The notes below the pieces were generated by a model. The model was not told where the DNA came from, ran no database searches, and saw only the letters and a program-made list of their open reading frames with translations. 64,000 bases of DNA from JBDKVA01 sp039679375 (lineage in GTDB: Bacteria > Bacillota > Clostridia > Acetivibrionales > DTU013), in NCBI GenBank assembly GCA_039679375.1, contig JBDKVA010000020.1, forward strand, positions 7,804 through 71,803, read 5' to 3'. Below, in pieces: positions 24,546 to 33,441 of this stretch. Within the stretch, counting starts at the first letter, position 1. Every line of letters starts with the position of its first letter. A program made the translations under genes and the position numbers.

Positions 24546-25112
24546 ATGCCGGAAAAAAATAATCCCTATGCTCAGAGGTTGTATGATAGTCTCATCAAAC
24601 ACGTAGGTATACAGTCTGCAGAAAGAATTAAAAACCTTTCTCTTTCTCAAACTGCATCTGACAAAAAGAAGTTTGAATGGGCTGAGGATATTTGCACTAC
24701 TTTGGAAAAGGAGTTTGACAAAAATACCATCAAGTCCATCCGTATGGATTGTGCCTGTGGGCCTTCAATAGGTCATATGGAGGAGATGAAAAAGCTTTAT
24801 AATTCAACAGAAAGTTTGGTGGAGTTTGCAAAACACATAAACGAAGCAAGCATGGGAGCAGCTTCATGGTGTGAGGGACAAGAGTTATTTTTTTCCTATC
24901 CCACTTGTTATTGCTCTTGTGTAAAAAGGATAGATAAGCCTCTATCAAAGACTTGGTGCTATTGTACACTGGGGTACACCAAGAGAATGTTTGATTATGT
25001 ACTTGGTTACGACACCGATGTTGAACTGATTGAAAGTATAAAAACCGGTGGCAGCAGTTGCATAATAAAAATATCAAAAGATAAGAATGAGGTGGCAAAT
25101 GATGAAGAATAA
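24546..25112 (+). CDS. cysteine-rich hypothetical protein (possibly DUF6144-like)
   Basis: A 188-residue cytoplasmic protein with several Cys motifs: MDCACGPSIGHM, YPTCYCSCVKRID and TWCYCTLGYTKRMFDYVLG. The pattern suggests metal or cofactor binding. It resembles uncharacterised clostridial proteins, perhaps DUF6144, but the assignment is from memory of the motif only. Start 24546 follows AGGAGGCGC at good spacing; a longer frame from 24495 is less likely. Confidence 0.6.
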   Translation: MPEKNNPYAQRLYDSLIKHVGIQSAERIKNLSLSQTASDKKKFEWAEDICTTLEKEFDKNTIKSIRMDCACGPSIGHMEEMKKLYNSTESLVEFAKHINEASMGAASWCEGQELFFSYPTCYCSCVKRIDKPLSKTWCYCTLGYTKRMFDYVLGYDTDVELIESIKTGGSSCIIKISKDKNEVANDEE

Positions 25113-25208
25113 TTTTTGGACTGGAGAAAGGTAAGACTTCATATAGTAACAGGAGATAGACTTTTTAAGTATATTAAACATAGAACGAATCGATAGGATG
25201 GAATATTT

Positions 25209-26102
25209 ATGGTTATTACACCGGATGTTCCTGATTTGCCATTTGTAATACATAATGGAGTAAAGTTCTTTGAGCTTATTGCGGAGCCTGTTAAGCGTGA
25301 AATACTCCCGGAATTATTTATTAATGCATGGGGATATAATGGAAGTATGCCTGGACCGACAATTCAGGTTTATCCGGGGGATTATGTGAATATTCGGGTC
25401 ATAAACAAGCTGCCGGAACCTACAAGTGTACATTGGCATGGTCTTGATGTTCCTAATGTTATGGATGGAGTTCCAGACGTTGAACCATCGCCTAAGATAG
25501 ATCCGGGGAAATATTTTGACTACCACTTCAGAATAACAAATCCGCCGGGAACACATATGTATCATACACATTTTAATTCTGTGACTCAGGAAATGATGGG
25601 TCTTGGGGGAGCATTTATCATATTGGACCCGTGCAAGCAAGATCAGTATATTCAAAGAGACTACTTTCTTATGCTCCAGGAGTTTCATGTCAAAGGCCTG
25701 AGGATGGAAGAAGTACGGCCAGGATTATTTGACATAGACCCAATGTCGCATGACTTTAATTTTTTCACTATCAATGGACGCTGTTTTCCTTATACGACAC
25801 CCCTTGAGGTGAAAATTTCCGAATGCATCCGGATAAGACTTGGGAATATCGTTCATGACGCACATCCAATGCATATTCATGGGCATCAGTTTTCAGTCAG
25901 TGCAAGTGATGGTAATACTATTCCCATGCAGAACAGGCAAATTAAAACTACAATAAATGTAGCATCAGGTGAAACATATGATTTGATAATATATGCAAAT
26001 AATCCAGGGGTATGGCCTTTTCACTGCCATATACCGCACCACATGTCCAATAACATGCAAAAACCGATGGGCGGGATGTTCACAATAATAAATTATGTTT
26101 GA
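25209..26102 (+). CDS. two-domain multicopper oxidase
   Basis: A 297-residue protein with all copper motifs of multicopper oxidases: SVHWHG (H75, H77), MYHTHF (H119, H121), HPMHIHGH (H219, H222, H224) and FHCHIPHHM (H272, C273, H274, H278). C273 is the type-1 copper ligand. The size implies two cupredoxin domains, as in small laccases or nitrite-reductase relatives, which assemble as trimers. No signal peptide is visible, so it seems cytoplasmic. It may oxidise metal ions or phenols with O2 as acceptor, unusual for a presumed anaerobe. The ribosome site is weak (GGATGGAATATTT). Confidence 0.85.
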   Translation: MVITPDVPDLPFVIHNGVKFFELIAEPVKREILPELFINAWGYNGSMPGPTIQVYPGDYVNIRVINKLPEPTSVHWHGLDVPNVMDGVPDVEPSPKIDPGKYFDYHFRITNPPGTHMYHTHFNSVTQEMMGLGGAFIILDPCKQDQYIQRDYFLMLQEFHVKGLRMEEVRPGLFDIDPMSHDFNFFTINGRCFPYTTPLEVKISECIRIRLGNIVHDAHPMHIHGHQFSVSASDGNTIPMQNRQIKTTINVASGETYDLIIYANNPGVWPFHCHIPHHMSNNMQKPMGGMFTIINYV

Positions 26103-26225
26103 TGTAAGTAGCACATTGGGCGTAAAGCTGTATGCAGTTATACTTGGGTCAACCCTGCTTCGCAATCCTAACTTATTAAAACCGTTCACTGGTATATCCA
26201 TATAGACATTGATATAATATATGGT

Positions 26226-26330
26226 ATCCAATGTGGGCTACCGCCCACAACCCGACGAATGTACTTATTGCCGCGAATGTGAAACTATTTTCATGTTTTT
26301 TATTGCAATTTCGCGGCAATAAGTTACTAA
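26226..26330 (+). repeat. dispersed ~100-bp structured repeat, copy 1
   Basis: It begins with a GTGGGC-TACC-GCCCAC hairpin, then AACCCGACGAATGT, then a perfect 15-bp inverted repeat ACTTATTGCCGCGAA (26263-26277) / TTCGCGGCAATAAGT (26310-26324) with an AT-rich loop. Copies at 31577-31680 (opposite strand) and 63793-63889 are nearly identical over the full length. It lies between convergently unrelated genes and is not coding. Confidence 0.85.
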
Positions 26331-26354
26331 AACAATGCGAACGGAGTGAAGATA

Positions 26355-27497
26355 ATGAGCTTTAAAGAACTAGAAGCATTCATGGATTACATTGCCAAAT
26401 GGAGAATACCGGGTGCAGACTGTGCGGTCTATTATAAAAATGAGTCTGTCTTTAGATATAGTGCAGGCTATGCCGATGTTAAGTCAAAAAAACCAATTAC
26501 TCCGGATAATCTTTACTATCTATACTCCGCATCAAAAGTAATTACGTGCGCGGCAGCTCTTCAGCTTCTTGAAAAAGGTAAATTCCTGTTGACAGATCCT
26601 GTTTGGGAATACTTACCTGAATTCAAAGAGATGTATGTACAAAAGAGGATGGAAAATGGTGAAATCCAATTGGTAAAGGCTAACAACAGTATAACAGTTC
26701 GGGACCTGTTTACTATGTCGGCAGGTCTGACGTATAACCTGGTCACACCATCTATTCAAGCTGTAATGAAAAAAACGGATAATAAGTGTCCGACGAGAGA
26801 GATTATCAAAGCAATCGCTAATGAACCATTAATGTTTGAACCGGGCACACATTGGAATTACAGCTTATGTCATGATGTGCTGGGGGGACTTATAGAGGTT
26901 ATCTCCGGCAAGGTGTTCAGCGAATATCTGGAAGAAAATATTTTTGAGCCTTTGGAAATGAAGGATACAGGTTTCTATCCGGATGATAAAAAAGTATGGA
27001 GAATGGCTGTACAATACAGGTTTGACGATGTAGCAAATATTGCGGCAGAAATACCTTTAGCGAATGAGTTTAGGTTTGGTAGCGGGTATGAAAGCGGCGG
27101 AGCAGGTTTGATCTCGTCCGTGGATGATTATATAAGATTTGCAAACGCACTCTGCAATAAAGGAAAATCTAAAAATGGTGAACGGATTTTAAGTGAACGG
27201 ACCATTGATTTAATGAGAACAAATCATCTGGATGATACTTCTCTTAAGGATTTCAACTGGATTCAAATGAGTGGGTATGGATATGGTTTGGGTGTTCGTA
27301 CAATGATTGACAGGGCAAAGGGCGGTTCATTAAGTCCTATTGGCGAATTCGGCTGGGGAGGTGCCGCAGGTGCATATGTTATGATTGATCCGGATAATCA
27401 GGTTTCAGTATTCTATGCACAGCATATGCTGAACAATCAGGAACCTTATGTTCATCCAAGAATCAGAAATATTGTATATAAATGTTTGGAAGCATAA
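26355..27497 (+). CDS. serine beta-lactamase/penicillin-binding-fold hydrolase
   Basis: A 380-residue protein of the class C beta-lactamase/esterase superfamily. The nucleophile motif is YSASK (SxxK), FTMSAGLTY and GTHWNYSL mark the second motif region (Y-S-L where Y-S/A-N is usual), and FGWGGAAGAYVMIDP replaces the KTG-type third motif with GWGG, typical of esterase-like members. No signal peptide is visible, so a cytoplasmic esterase or peptidase is more likely than a secreted beta-lactamase. Start ATG 26355 is chosen, with CGGAG 8 bases upstream; GTG 26346 is the alternative. Confidence 0.82.
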   Translation: MSFKELEAFMDYIAKWRIPGADCAVYYKNESVFRYSAGYADVKSKKPITPDNLYYLYSASKVITCAAALQLLEKGKFLLTDPVWEYLPEFKEMYVQKRMENGEIQLVKANNSITVRDLFTMSAGLTYNLVTPSIQAVMKKTDNKCPTREIIKAIANEPLMFEPGTHWNYSLCHDVLGGLIEVISGKVFSEYLEENIFEPLEMKDTGFYPDDKKVWRMAVQYRFDDVANIAAEIPLANEFRFGSGYESGGAGLISSVDDYIRFANALCNKGKSKNGERILSERTIDLMRTNHLDDTSLKDFNWIQMSGYGYGLGVRTMIDRAKGGSLSPIGEFGWGGAAGAYVMIDPDNQVSVFYAQHMLNNQEPYVHPRIRNIVYKCLEA

Positions 27498-27707
27498 CGA
27501 TTTCCTTGTCAAAATGTTTCCCATCGGACAAGTAACTGTGCCACCTTCATTTAGCGTAAAGCAGTTGAATACGGCTTGAACGTGGCTTGAATAGACTTTA
27601 ATGCTCATTCCGGATCTGAGATTGCGGCTTTAACTTTCAGTTGATAGACAACTCTATTTGCATGGAAGTATAATTTGATATGGCATAATAATTCCGGAGG
27701 ATCAGGT

Positions 27708-28016
27708 GTGAGTGATTTTTTTAGTGCAGTATACAAAATTGTATCCCAAATTCCAGAGGGCAAGGTCGCCACGTATGGACAGATTGCTAGCATACTTGGT
27801 AATCCTCTGGCTGCAAGGATAGTCGGAGAAGCGATGCGAAATACACCGGAATATTTGGGTATTCCATCTCACAGAGTAGTCAATAAGGCTGGGGCGATGG
27901 CTCCCGGATATGCCTTTGGAGATGAGGGGAAACAACGGGAGATGCTGGAGAAAGAAGGTATAGTATTTAAAGAAAACGGATGTATTGATATGAAAAGATT
28001 CTTGTGGAGGTATTGA
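27708..28016 (+). CDS. alkyltransferase-like (MGMT-fold) protein with Ser in place of catalytic Cys
   Basis: A 102-residue DNA-binding domain of O6-alkylguanine-DNA alkyltransferases: IPEGKVATYGQIA (recognition start), ARIVGEAMRNTP (arginine finger and Asn hinge) and GIPSHRVVNKAG. In true enzymes the last motif is PCHRV; here S54 replaces the alkyl-accepting Cys. This matches ATL proteins, which bind alkylated guanine and flag it for nucleotide excision repair but do not repair it. GTG 27708 follows CCGGAGG. The next gene starts 1 bp after its stop, suggesting co-translation. Confidence 0.85.
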   Translation: MSDFFSAVYKIVSQIPEGKVATYGQIASILGNPLAARIVGEAMRNTPEYLGIPSHRVVNKAGAMAPGYAFGDEGKQREMLEKEGIVFKENGCIDMKRFLWRY

Positions 28017-28017
28017 T

Positions 28018-28770
28018 ATGAGTTTATCAAAAGGTGAAATTTATGAAATGATGAGAAATAAAAAATATCCGTTATCATCAAAATATGATCCGGATTGGAT
28101 TATTGAAAACCAAATGGGTTCACACTGTTTATGGCTTTTGGAATCATTAGTTCAAGTGATGGATATAGGTCCCGGGATGAGAATTCTTGACATGGGCTGC
28201 GGAAAGGCAATCAGCTCAATTTTTATTGCGAAGGAATTCGGTGCACAAGTATGGGCAAATGACCTATGGGTAAGTGCAACGGATAATTGGAAACGTATTT
28301 GCGAAGCAGGTGTGGACAGCCTGGTTTATCCAATACACGCAGAGGCACATGCATTGCCTTATGCAGATGGGTTTTTTGATGCGGTTGTGAGTATAAATTC
28401 ACTTCAGTTTTATGGTACGGATGAGTATTATATGAAACATCATTTTGCCAGAATTGTTAAGCCAGGAGGGCAGATAGGGATTGTTATCCCAGGTTTGTAT
28501 AAAGAATTTGACGGAGAAATTCCGGAGTACATCAGACCATACTGGGACCCTGAGTTTTTTTCCTGGCACTCACCCGACTGGTGGAAACGGCATTGGAATA
28601 AAACAGGACTTGTAGATGTTGAATTGGCTGACACATTCCCTGATAAAGAAGGTTATGATACATTCTATAAATTCGGGATAATTGTGGATAGCAGTGACAA
28701 GCTTATTCCGGCAGATGAGGGCAGAAATATAAGCTTTGTCAGGGTTGTCGCCAGAAAGAACAGGACTTGA
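28018..28770 (+). CDS. class I SAM-dependent methyltransferase
   Basis: A 250-residue methyltransferase with MRILDMGCGKAISSIFIAKEFG (SAM motif I, about residues 56-77), VWANDLWVSA as the acidic strand-2 end, HALPYADGFFDAVVSINSLQFYG and IVKPGGQIGIVIPG. The fold is close to UbiE-like small-molecule methyltransferases. The substrate is unknown. It begins one base after the ATL gene, so the two probably form one transcript. Confidence 0.82.
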   Translation: MSLSKGEIYEMMRNKKYPLSSKYDPDWIIENQMGSHCLWLLESLVQVMDIGPGMRILDMGCGKAISSIFIAKEFGAQVWANDLWVSATDNWKRICEAGVDSLVYPIHAEAHALPYADGFFDAVVSINSLQFYGTDEYYMKHHFARIVKPGGQIGIVIPGLYKEFDGEIPEYIRPYWDPEFFSWHSPDWWKRHWNKTGLVDVELADTFPDKEGYDTFYKFGIIVDSSDKLIPADEGRNISFVRVVARKNRT

Positions 28771-28887
28771 TAAGGGGGAACTCCGGCAGAGACTCAAACC
28801 AGCGTTGTTTTAACCTTTTCATAAATATGTAAGCCGAATAGCATTGAAACAATAATACAATATGATTCAAGATACTTTACAATTCAG

Positions 28888-28916
28888 TTGTTTTGCATTT
28901 TTCCATGTGCTATAAT
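28888..28916 (+). promoter_or_regulatory. promoter of the BcrR-like operon
   Basis: TTGTTT and TATAAT are 17 bp apart, 64 bp upstream of the response regulator start. The perfect -10 and spacing support it. Confidence 0.6.
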
Positions 28917-28979
28917 CCGTATAGAAAATGAGGAACATTTTGGGCTTTAAAATGTGATCCGGAAAAGTACGGGGAGAAT

Positions 28980-29672
28980 ATGGATACAGCGAAGATATTA
29001 GTAATTGAAGATGATGAAGATATCAATTGTATACTTCGCCGTTATCTTGAGCGGGAAAGTTATCAGGTAACATGTGCATTTTCCGGGACAGAGGCAAAAT
29101 TGCTGTTAACGATAAATACTTTTGATTTGATATTATTGGATTTAATGATTCCCGGAATGACAGGGGAAGAATTAATTCAGAAGATTAGAAAGAAAGCTGT
29201 AACACCGATCATTGTCATATCAGCAAAGAGCTCGCTGGAAGACAAGGTGAATGCGCTGAAAAACGGTGCGGATGATTATGTGACGAAGCCTTTCGAGAGG
29301 GAAGAGGTGTTGGCGCGGGTCGGCGCCATGCTTCGAAGAAGTCGGACGTTTCAGGTGGGCAAATCCCGGGAAAAAGATTATTTATTTAAGCAGTTGATAT
29401 TAAAGCCCTCATCGCGAATCGTGCTGGTAAAGGGGAATCTGATCACATTGACAGCATATGAATTCGATATACTGCTTCTGCTGCTGCAGTACCCTGACCG
29501 CGTCTTTACGAAAGAGCAGCTGTACCAGGAAGTCTGGAAGGCGGGATACTATGGAGAGGATAATACTATCAACGTTCATATCAGCAATATCAGAAGGAAG
29601 ATTAAAGAGTATGATGAAGAAGCCTATATTAAAACCGTATGGGGAATTGGCTTCAAAATTGATACGGTATAG
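28980..29672 (+). CDS. OmpR/VanR-family response regulator
   Basis: A 230-residue regulator with an intact receiver (ILVIEDDED, acceptor Asp in DLILLDLMIPG, VISAKSS, DDYVTKPFEREE) and winged-helix C-terminus (LTAYEFDILLLLLQYPDRVFTKEQLY, YIKTVWGIGFKI). It likely pairs with the kinase at 31718 and controls the ABC transporter between them, a common layout for bacitracin or lantibiotic resistance units. GGGGAGAAT precedes the ATG. Confidence 0.9.
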   Translation: MDTAKILVIEDDEDINCILRRYLERESYQVTCAFSGTEAKLLLTINTFDLILLDLMIPGMTGEELIQKIRKKAVTPIIVISAKSSLEDKVNALKNGADDYVTKPFEREEVLARVGAMLRRSRTFQVGKSREKDYLFKQLILKPSSRIVLVKGNLITLTAYEFDILLLLLQYPDRVFTKEQLYQEVWKAGYYGEDNTINVHISNIRRKIKEYDEEAYIKTVWGIGFKIDTV

Positions 29673-29875
29673 CTATATTGAAAGAAATCAGATATTAAGG
29701 TTATTCCAATCATATTTATACTTTCTTTATAATTAATTAAGTACTTGTTAAAACAAAACCTTTATTATGGTATGTAATGCAAACAGAACCGGTACAGCAG
29801 GTTTTTGCACTATGGTAATAAATAACTCAAATTTATATGCCATGGACATGCCATGGGAATGGAAGGAGAAATAAG

Positions 29876-30796
29876 GTGCAAGAGACTATTTTAACAACAA
29901 GGAATCTTACAAAAAAGTATAACAATATTGCTGCATTGAGCGATATCAACATGGAGCTGAAGCAGGGGGAGATTTATGGTCTTGTCGGGAAGAACGGCGC
30001 CGGTAAGACAACATTGTTAAGGGTAATTACGGGGCAGGCATACGCGACGGCCGGAGAGAAATCCTTATTCGGTATGACTTCAAACGTTGGGCTGAGCAAG
30101 GAAAGAAAGAGAATAGGAGCAATTGTTGAAACTCCCAGCTTTTATCCCTATATGACGGCAATGCAGAATCTTGAATATTATCGTATTCAGCGCGGAATCC
30201 CCGGAAAGCAATGTGTGGATCAGGCATTAAGTGAGGTGGGATTGTCCGGCGTTGGGAACAAGAAATACAAAAACTTCTCTCTTGGTATGAAGCAAAGGCT
30301 CGGACTCGCTCTGGCACTTATGAACAAGCCGGAATTACTGCTGCTGGATGAGCCGATCAATGGACTTGATCCTTTTGGAATTGTAGAAATCCGGAATCTT
30401 TTATTAAAGCTCAACCGGGAAAAGAATATTACAATACTTATTTCAAGCCATATTCTTACGGAGCTTTCAAACCTGGTGACATATTACGGATTTATAAACG
30501 ATGGCAGGCTGATCAAGCAAATATCTAATGAAGAGTTGGCAAGGGAGTGCAATAAATACCTGGAGCTGAAAGTAACGGACAGTGAAAAAATGACGGCTCT
30601 ATTGGAAACAGAGTTAGGATATACTTCATATAAGGTGACGCCGGATAATACAATCCACATCTTTGAGTATCTGGACCAACCGGCAAAAATCAGTGAACTG
30701 GCAGTCAGTCACGGGATAGGTCTGAATTCCATTAACGTAAAAGAAGTGAATCTGGAAAGCTATTTTATTCAATTGGTAGGGGGGAGCAAGCAATGA
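29876..30796 (+). CDS. BcrA-like ABC transporter ATPase
   Basis: A 306-residue ATPase of the bacitracin/lantibiotic (BcrA/SpaF) class. Walker A VGKNGAGKTT (about residues 41-50), signature FSLGMKQRLGLALAL, Walker B LLLLDEPINGLDP, and the extended C-terminus typical of BcrA-type subunits. GTG 29876 is used because AAGGAG lies 7 bases upstream; a longer frame exists but starts in AT-rich leader DNA. It overlaps the permease gene by 4 bp. Confidence 0.88.
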   Translation: MQETILTTRNLTKKYNNIAALSDINMELKQGEIYGLVGKNGAGKTTLLRVITGQAYATAGEKSLFGMTSNVGLSKERKRIGAIVETPSFYPYMTAMQNLEYYRIQRGIPGKQCVDQALSEVGLSGVGNKKYKNFSLGMKQRLGLALALMNKPELLLLDEPINGLDPFGIVEIRNLLLKLNREKNITILISSHILTELSNLVTYYGFINDGRLIKQISNEELARECNKYLELKVTDSEKMTALLETELGYTSYKVTPDNTIHIFEYLDQPAKISELAVSHGIGLNSINVKEVNLESYFIQLVGGSKQ

Positions 30797-31572
30797 GCAA
30801 TTATTTCAGGAGTGAGATTTATAGGCTGATACATAATAAATGGACTTATTTATTCTTAGGGATGTGTTCAATGCTGCTGCTTGCTTCCAATATCGTATTA
30901 GCGGCAGTTAAACATACGGACAGCAACTTCACGTATGCTACGACGTACTTTGCATTTTCTTTTGCGTATACAAGCATGCAGACGGTATTACTATTATGCA
31001 TTACAGTGTCCTTTATTGTTTTCGATAACGAGTACAAGAATAGCACCATGAAGAATTCAATAACTTACGGTATTCAGAGAGGAACTATTTATTTCGGGAA
31101 GCTGTTTATACAGATCCTATATGCAATAGCAGCCTTTGTAATCATAATAGGAATCCATATACTGAGCGCTTACCTTATGCTTGAGAACTCCGGACCGAAT
31201 GAACTTGAGGCATATATCCGCTCATGTCTGGCATGTCTTCCGTTTTTTATTTTCGGTCTTGCCGCCGCCAATACTTTTGCTTTTCTTATTGAAGGCACCG
31301 GTGGTGCGGTAACGGCTTCCGGCACTGTTATAGTCGCTTTCCCGATGGTATGCAATCTGCTTGGAAAGAGGTTTGTGATATTTAATAAGCTGAGTGAATT
31401 ACTCCCATGGAATATGATAGGTTCAGTAAAGTACGATGCAGTCAAAAAAGTTCTGCTTATGTACTGGGACACAGATCCGGGCTTCCTTAATTGCTGGGTA
31501 TCGGGTATAATACAGGCTGTATTGATTGTGGGAATCGGATATGTATTATTCCGCAGGAAAGAAATAAAATAG
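30793..31572 (+). CDS. BcrB-like ABC-2 permease
   Basis: A 259-residue membrane protein with six predicted helices (for example residues 18-38, 55-78, 105-131, 148-167, 175-193, 231-251). The first cytoplasmic segment SNYFRSEIYRLIHNKWTY and the DNEYKNSTMKNSITYGIQRG loop are typical for ABC-2 lantibiotic-immunity permeases. With the upstream ATPase it should export or expel a membrane-active peptide. The dispersed repeat starts 5 bp after its stop codon, between it and the kinase. Confidence 0.85.
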   Translation: MSNYFRSEIYRLIHNKWTYLFLGMCSMLLLASNIVLAAVKHTDSNFTYATTYFAFSFAYTSMQTVLLLCITVSFIVFDNEYKNSTMKNSITYGIQRGTIYFGKLFIQILYAIAAFVIIIGIHILSAYLMLENSGPNELEAYIRSCLACLPFFIFGLAAANTFAFLIEGTGGAVTASGTVIVAFPMVCNLLGKRFVIFNKLSELLPWNMIGSVKYDAVKKVLLMYWDTDPGFLNCWVSGIIQAVLIVGIGYVLFRRKEIK

Positions 31573-31576
31573 CAGT

Positions 31577-31680
31577 TTAGTAACTTATTGCCGCGAAATT
31601 GCAATAAAAACAAGAAAATAGTTTCACATTCGCGGAAATAAGTACATTCGTTGGGTTGTGGGCGGTAGCCCACATTGGAT
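31577..31680 (-). repeat. dispersed ~100-bp structured repeat, copy 2
   Basis: On the minus strand it matches copies 1 and 3: GTGGGCTACCGCCCAC hairpin, AACCCAACGAATGT, and the ACTTATT...AATAAGT inverted repeat with one mismatch in one arm. It lies inside the BcrRABS-like operon between permease and kinase genes, so it would be transcribed in reverse sense within the operon mRNA. Confidence 0.85.
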
Positions 31681-31717
31681 GATTCAAGTTTATTACTAAA
31701 AAGGAGGTGCGGCAGGT

Positions 31718-32620
31718 ATGGCCTATATATGTATTGCTTTTTTCATAATAAGCTTCCTGCTTGCCGCACGCTTATATTTTATCCGGCGGGCAATAAACTC
31801 TGCCAGGAGACAGATGGAAGAAATTGAGGAACATCCGGAAAGAAATCGGCAATTGAAGGCGTTTACCGCAAATCGTGAGATAGAGCGATTAATTGTTAAA
31901 ATAAATGACATATATCAGGCAAGGCAGCAGGAGCGGATCATATATCAAAGAAGAGAGACACAAATACGGCGCGAAATCGAAAATATATCACACGATCTCA
32001 GGACGCCGCTTACTTCGATTATAGGATACGTGGATCTGATTCAGGATAAACAGACTCAGGAAGTGGAACGGGAAAACTATCTGAACATAATTAAAAAGAG
32101 AGCGAGGATACTTCAAGGGTTTATTCGAGATTTCTATGAATTGTCAAGAATCGAAGCCGACGATTATCCGTTTGTTCTTGATATAATAAATGTGCAAAAT
32201 ATTTTAAGCGAGGTTGCTGTTGCATATTACAATGAATTTAATAAAAAGAAAATCAATGTTGAAATTGATATGGATGAAAAGCCATGTTATATTATTGCAG
32301 ACAAGATTCAGTTCAACAGAATTTTGAATAATCTTATCCAAAACGCATTAAAATATTCCCATAGCCAATTTGCTATAAAACAATACATTCTGGATGGAAA
32401 GTGCATTATTCAGTTTCGTAATGATAAGGGCGAAATGAAAGAGGATGAACTGAAATACATATTTGACCGTTTCTATACCGGGGATTCATCCCGCAACAGC
32501 AAAAGCACCGGATTAGGCCTGACAATATCAAAGCTGTTGGTTGAACGGATGAAGGGGAACATCGAAGCAAGATTGGAAGGGGATTTTTTTATTATTGAGC
32601 TATGCTGGAAAGTACAATAA
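31718..32620 (+). CDS. sensor histidine kinase, BcrS/SpaK-like
   Basis: A 300-residue kinase with one N-terminal membrane helix (about residues 2-22), a short coiled region, H-box ENISHDLRTPLTS (H92), N box ILNNLIQNALKYSH, then KYIFDRFYTGD and GLGLTISKLL. An extracellular sensor is essentially absent, so the signal may come from the membrane or the transporter. It follows the repeat by 37 bp and is preceded by AAAAGGAGGTG. It likely partners the regulator at 28980. Confidence 0.87.
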   Translation: MAYICIAFFIISFLLAARLYFIRRAINSARRQMEEIEEHPERNRQLKAFTANREIERLIVKINDIYQARQQERIIYQRRETQIRREIENISHDLRTPLTSIIGYVDLIQDKQTQEVERENYLNIIKKRARILQGFIRDFYELSRIEADDYPFVLDIINVQNILSEVAVAYYNEFNKKKINVEIDMDEKPCYIIADKIQFNRILNNLIQNALKYSHSQFAIKQYILDGKCIIQFRNDKGEMKEDELKYIFDRFYTGDSSRNSKSTGLGLTISKLLVERMKGNIEARLEGDFFIIELCWKVQ

Positions 32621-32651
32621 ATGGGGCACAAATTCCTTTCTGCAGACAAAT

Positions 32652-32684
32652 AAACAAAACCGGCAGTGCATGCCGGTTTTGTTT
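32652..32684. terminator. bidirectional intrinsic terminator
   Basis: AAACAAAACCGGCA-GTGCA-TGCCGGTTTTGTTT is a perfect 14-bp stem between the convergent kinase and ferritin-like genes, with A- and T-rich ends suitable for both directions. Confidence 0.9.
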
Positions 32685-32997
32685 ACTGCAGAGGGGTCTG
32701 GAAATTCTGAGATTGCTGCTGCTGAATAAGCTGCTTCCCTTTTTCGGTGTATTCAGCATCTTTGGGGCTTAAAATATTGAGCAATTGCTGCAATTCGCCA
32801 ACATGCTTTCTTTCCTCATCAGCAATATGATACAGGATTTTCTTTGCTCTTTCATCGTTTGTTGCCATTGAATGGGCTTCATACCCGATAATTGCTTCAA
32901 GCTCTCCCGCTATGTCAACACGAAGAGCCTGAAGCAATTCTTCATTGGACATCTGCTTTGGGACATTAGCTATAAAAGGGTTTCCTAGTAACGCCAT
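32683..32997 (-). CDS. ferritin-like/rubrerythrin-type diiron protein
   Basis: A 104-residue protein with two iron-binding helices: DIAGELEAIIGYEAHSMAT and YHIADEERKHVGELQQLL (E-x6-Y-x2-H and DEERxH). The short length with one helix pair suggests that two chains form a four-helix bundle. A Gln-rich tail follows. Start 32997 is chosen since GAGGATGG is at correct distance from it, not from the ATG at 33006. Beside the feo genes, a role in iron storage or peroxide handling is plausible. Confidence 0.75.
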   Translation of the reverse strand: MALLGNPFIANVPKQMSNEELLQALRVDIAGELEAIIGYEAHSMATNDERAKKILYHIADEERKHVGELQQLLNILSPKDAEYTEKGKQLIQQQQSQNFQTPLQ

Positions 32998-33102
32998 ATA
33001 AACCATCCTCTTATTAATATATTAATAGTATTTTTTACAGGTTATAAAATAATATGCATTAACAAAACAGCTGTTAATTCATGGTTTGTTATTCAAATGA
33101 TA

Positions 33103-33163
33103 TTGACAATCCCATTCAGTTAGGATACACTAACTCATATAGTTAGTGTATCCTAACTGAATG
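33103..33163 (+). promoter_or_regulatory. feo promoter with long palindromic DtxR-like operator
   Basis: TTGACA (33103-33108) and TACACT (33126-33131) are 17 bp apart. A perfect 23-bp inverted repeat (33113-33135 and 33141-33163, loop CATAT) covers the spacer and start region. Each arm contains a TTAG-N6-CTAA box, a DtxR/IdeR-type site. Iron-bound repressor would block the promoter; this is inferred, with the candidate regulator encoded at 35625. Confidence 0.8.
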
Positions 33164-33201
33164 AATCGACATATATACTTTGTAAAGGGGGCTGCAACAA
33201 T

Positions 33202-33441
33202 ATGACACTGGATAAGTTGCCTGTAGGAGAGACAGCAATAATCACAAGAGTCGGTGGCGAAGGAGTCTTGCGCTGCAGGCTTTTGGATATGGGGATAATA
33301 CCCAAAACAAAGGTTGTGGTTGGCAAGATTGCTCCTTTAGGTGATCCGATAGAAATACGAATCAGAGATTACACGCTTACGCTCCGTATGGAAGATGCTG
33401 AGAAGATAGAAATCAGACAGGTGGAGGCTGACAGATCATGA
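33202..33441 (+). CDS. feoA: ferrous iron transport protein A
   Basis: A 79-residue SH3-like protein with LDKLPVGETAIITRVGGEG, RLLDMGIIPKTKVVVGKIAPLGDPIEIRIRDYTLTLR, the standard FeoA sequence. FeoA binds FeoB and modulates Fe(II) uptake at the membrane. AAGGGGGCTG precedes the ATG, and it overlaps feoB by 4 bp. Confidence 0.93.
   Translation: MTLDKLPVGETAIITRVGGEGVLRCRLLDMGIIPKTKVVVGKIAPLGDPIEIRIRDYTLTLRMEDAEKIEIRQVEADRS

Noticed and set aside
33113..33163. Feo palindrome as a terminator
   Set aside because: It overlaps a good promoter, contains DtxR-like boxes and has no T-run.
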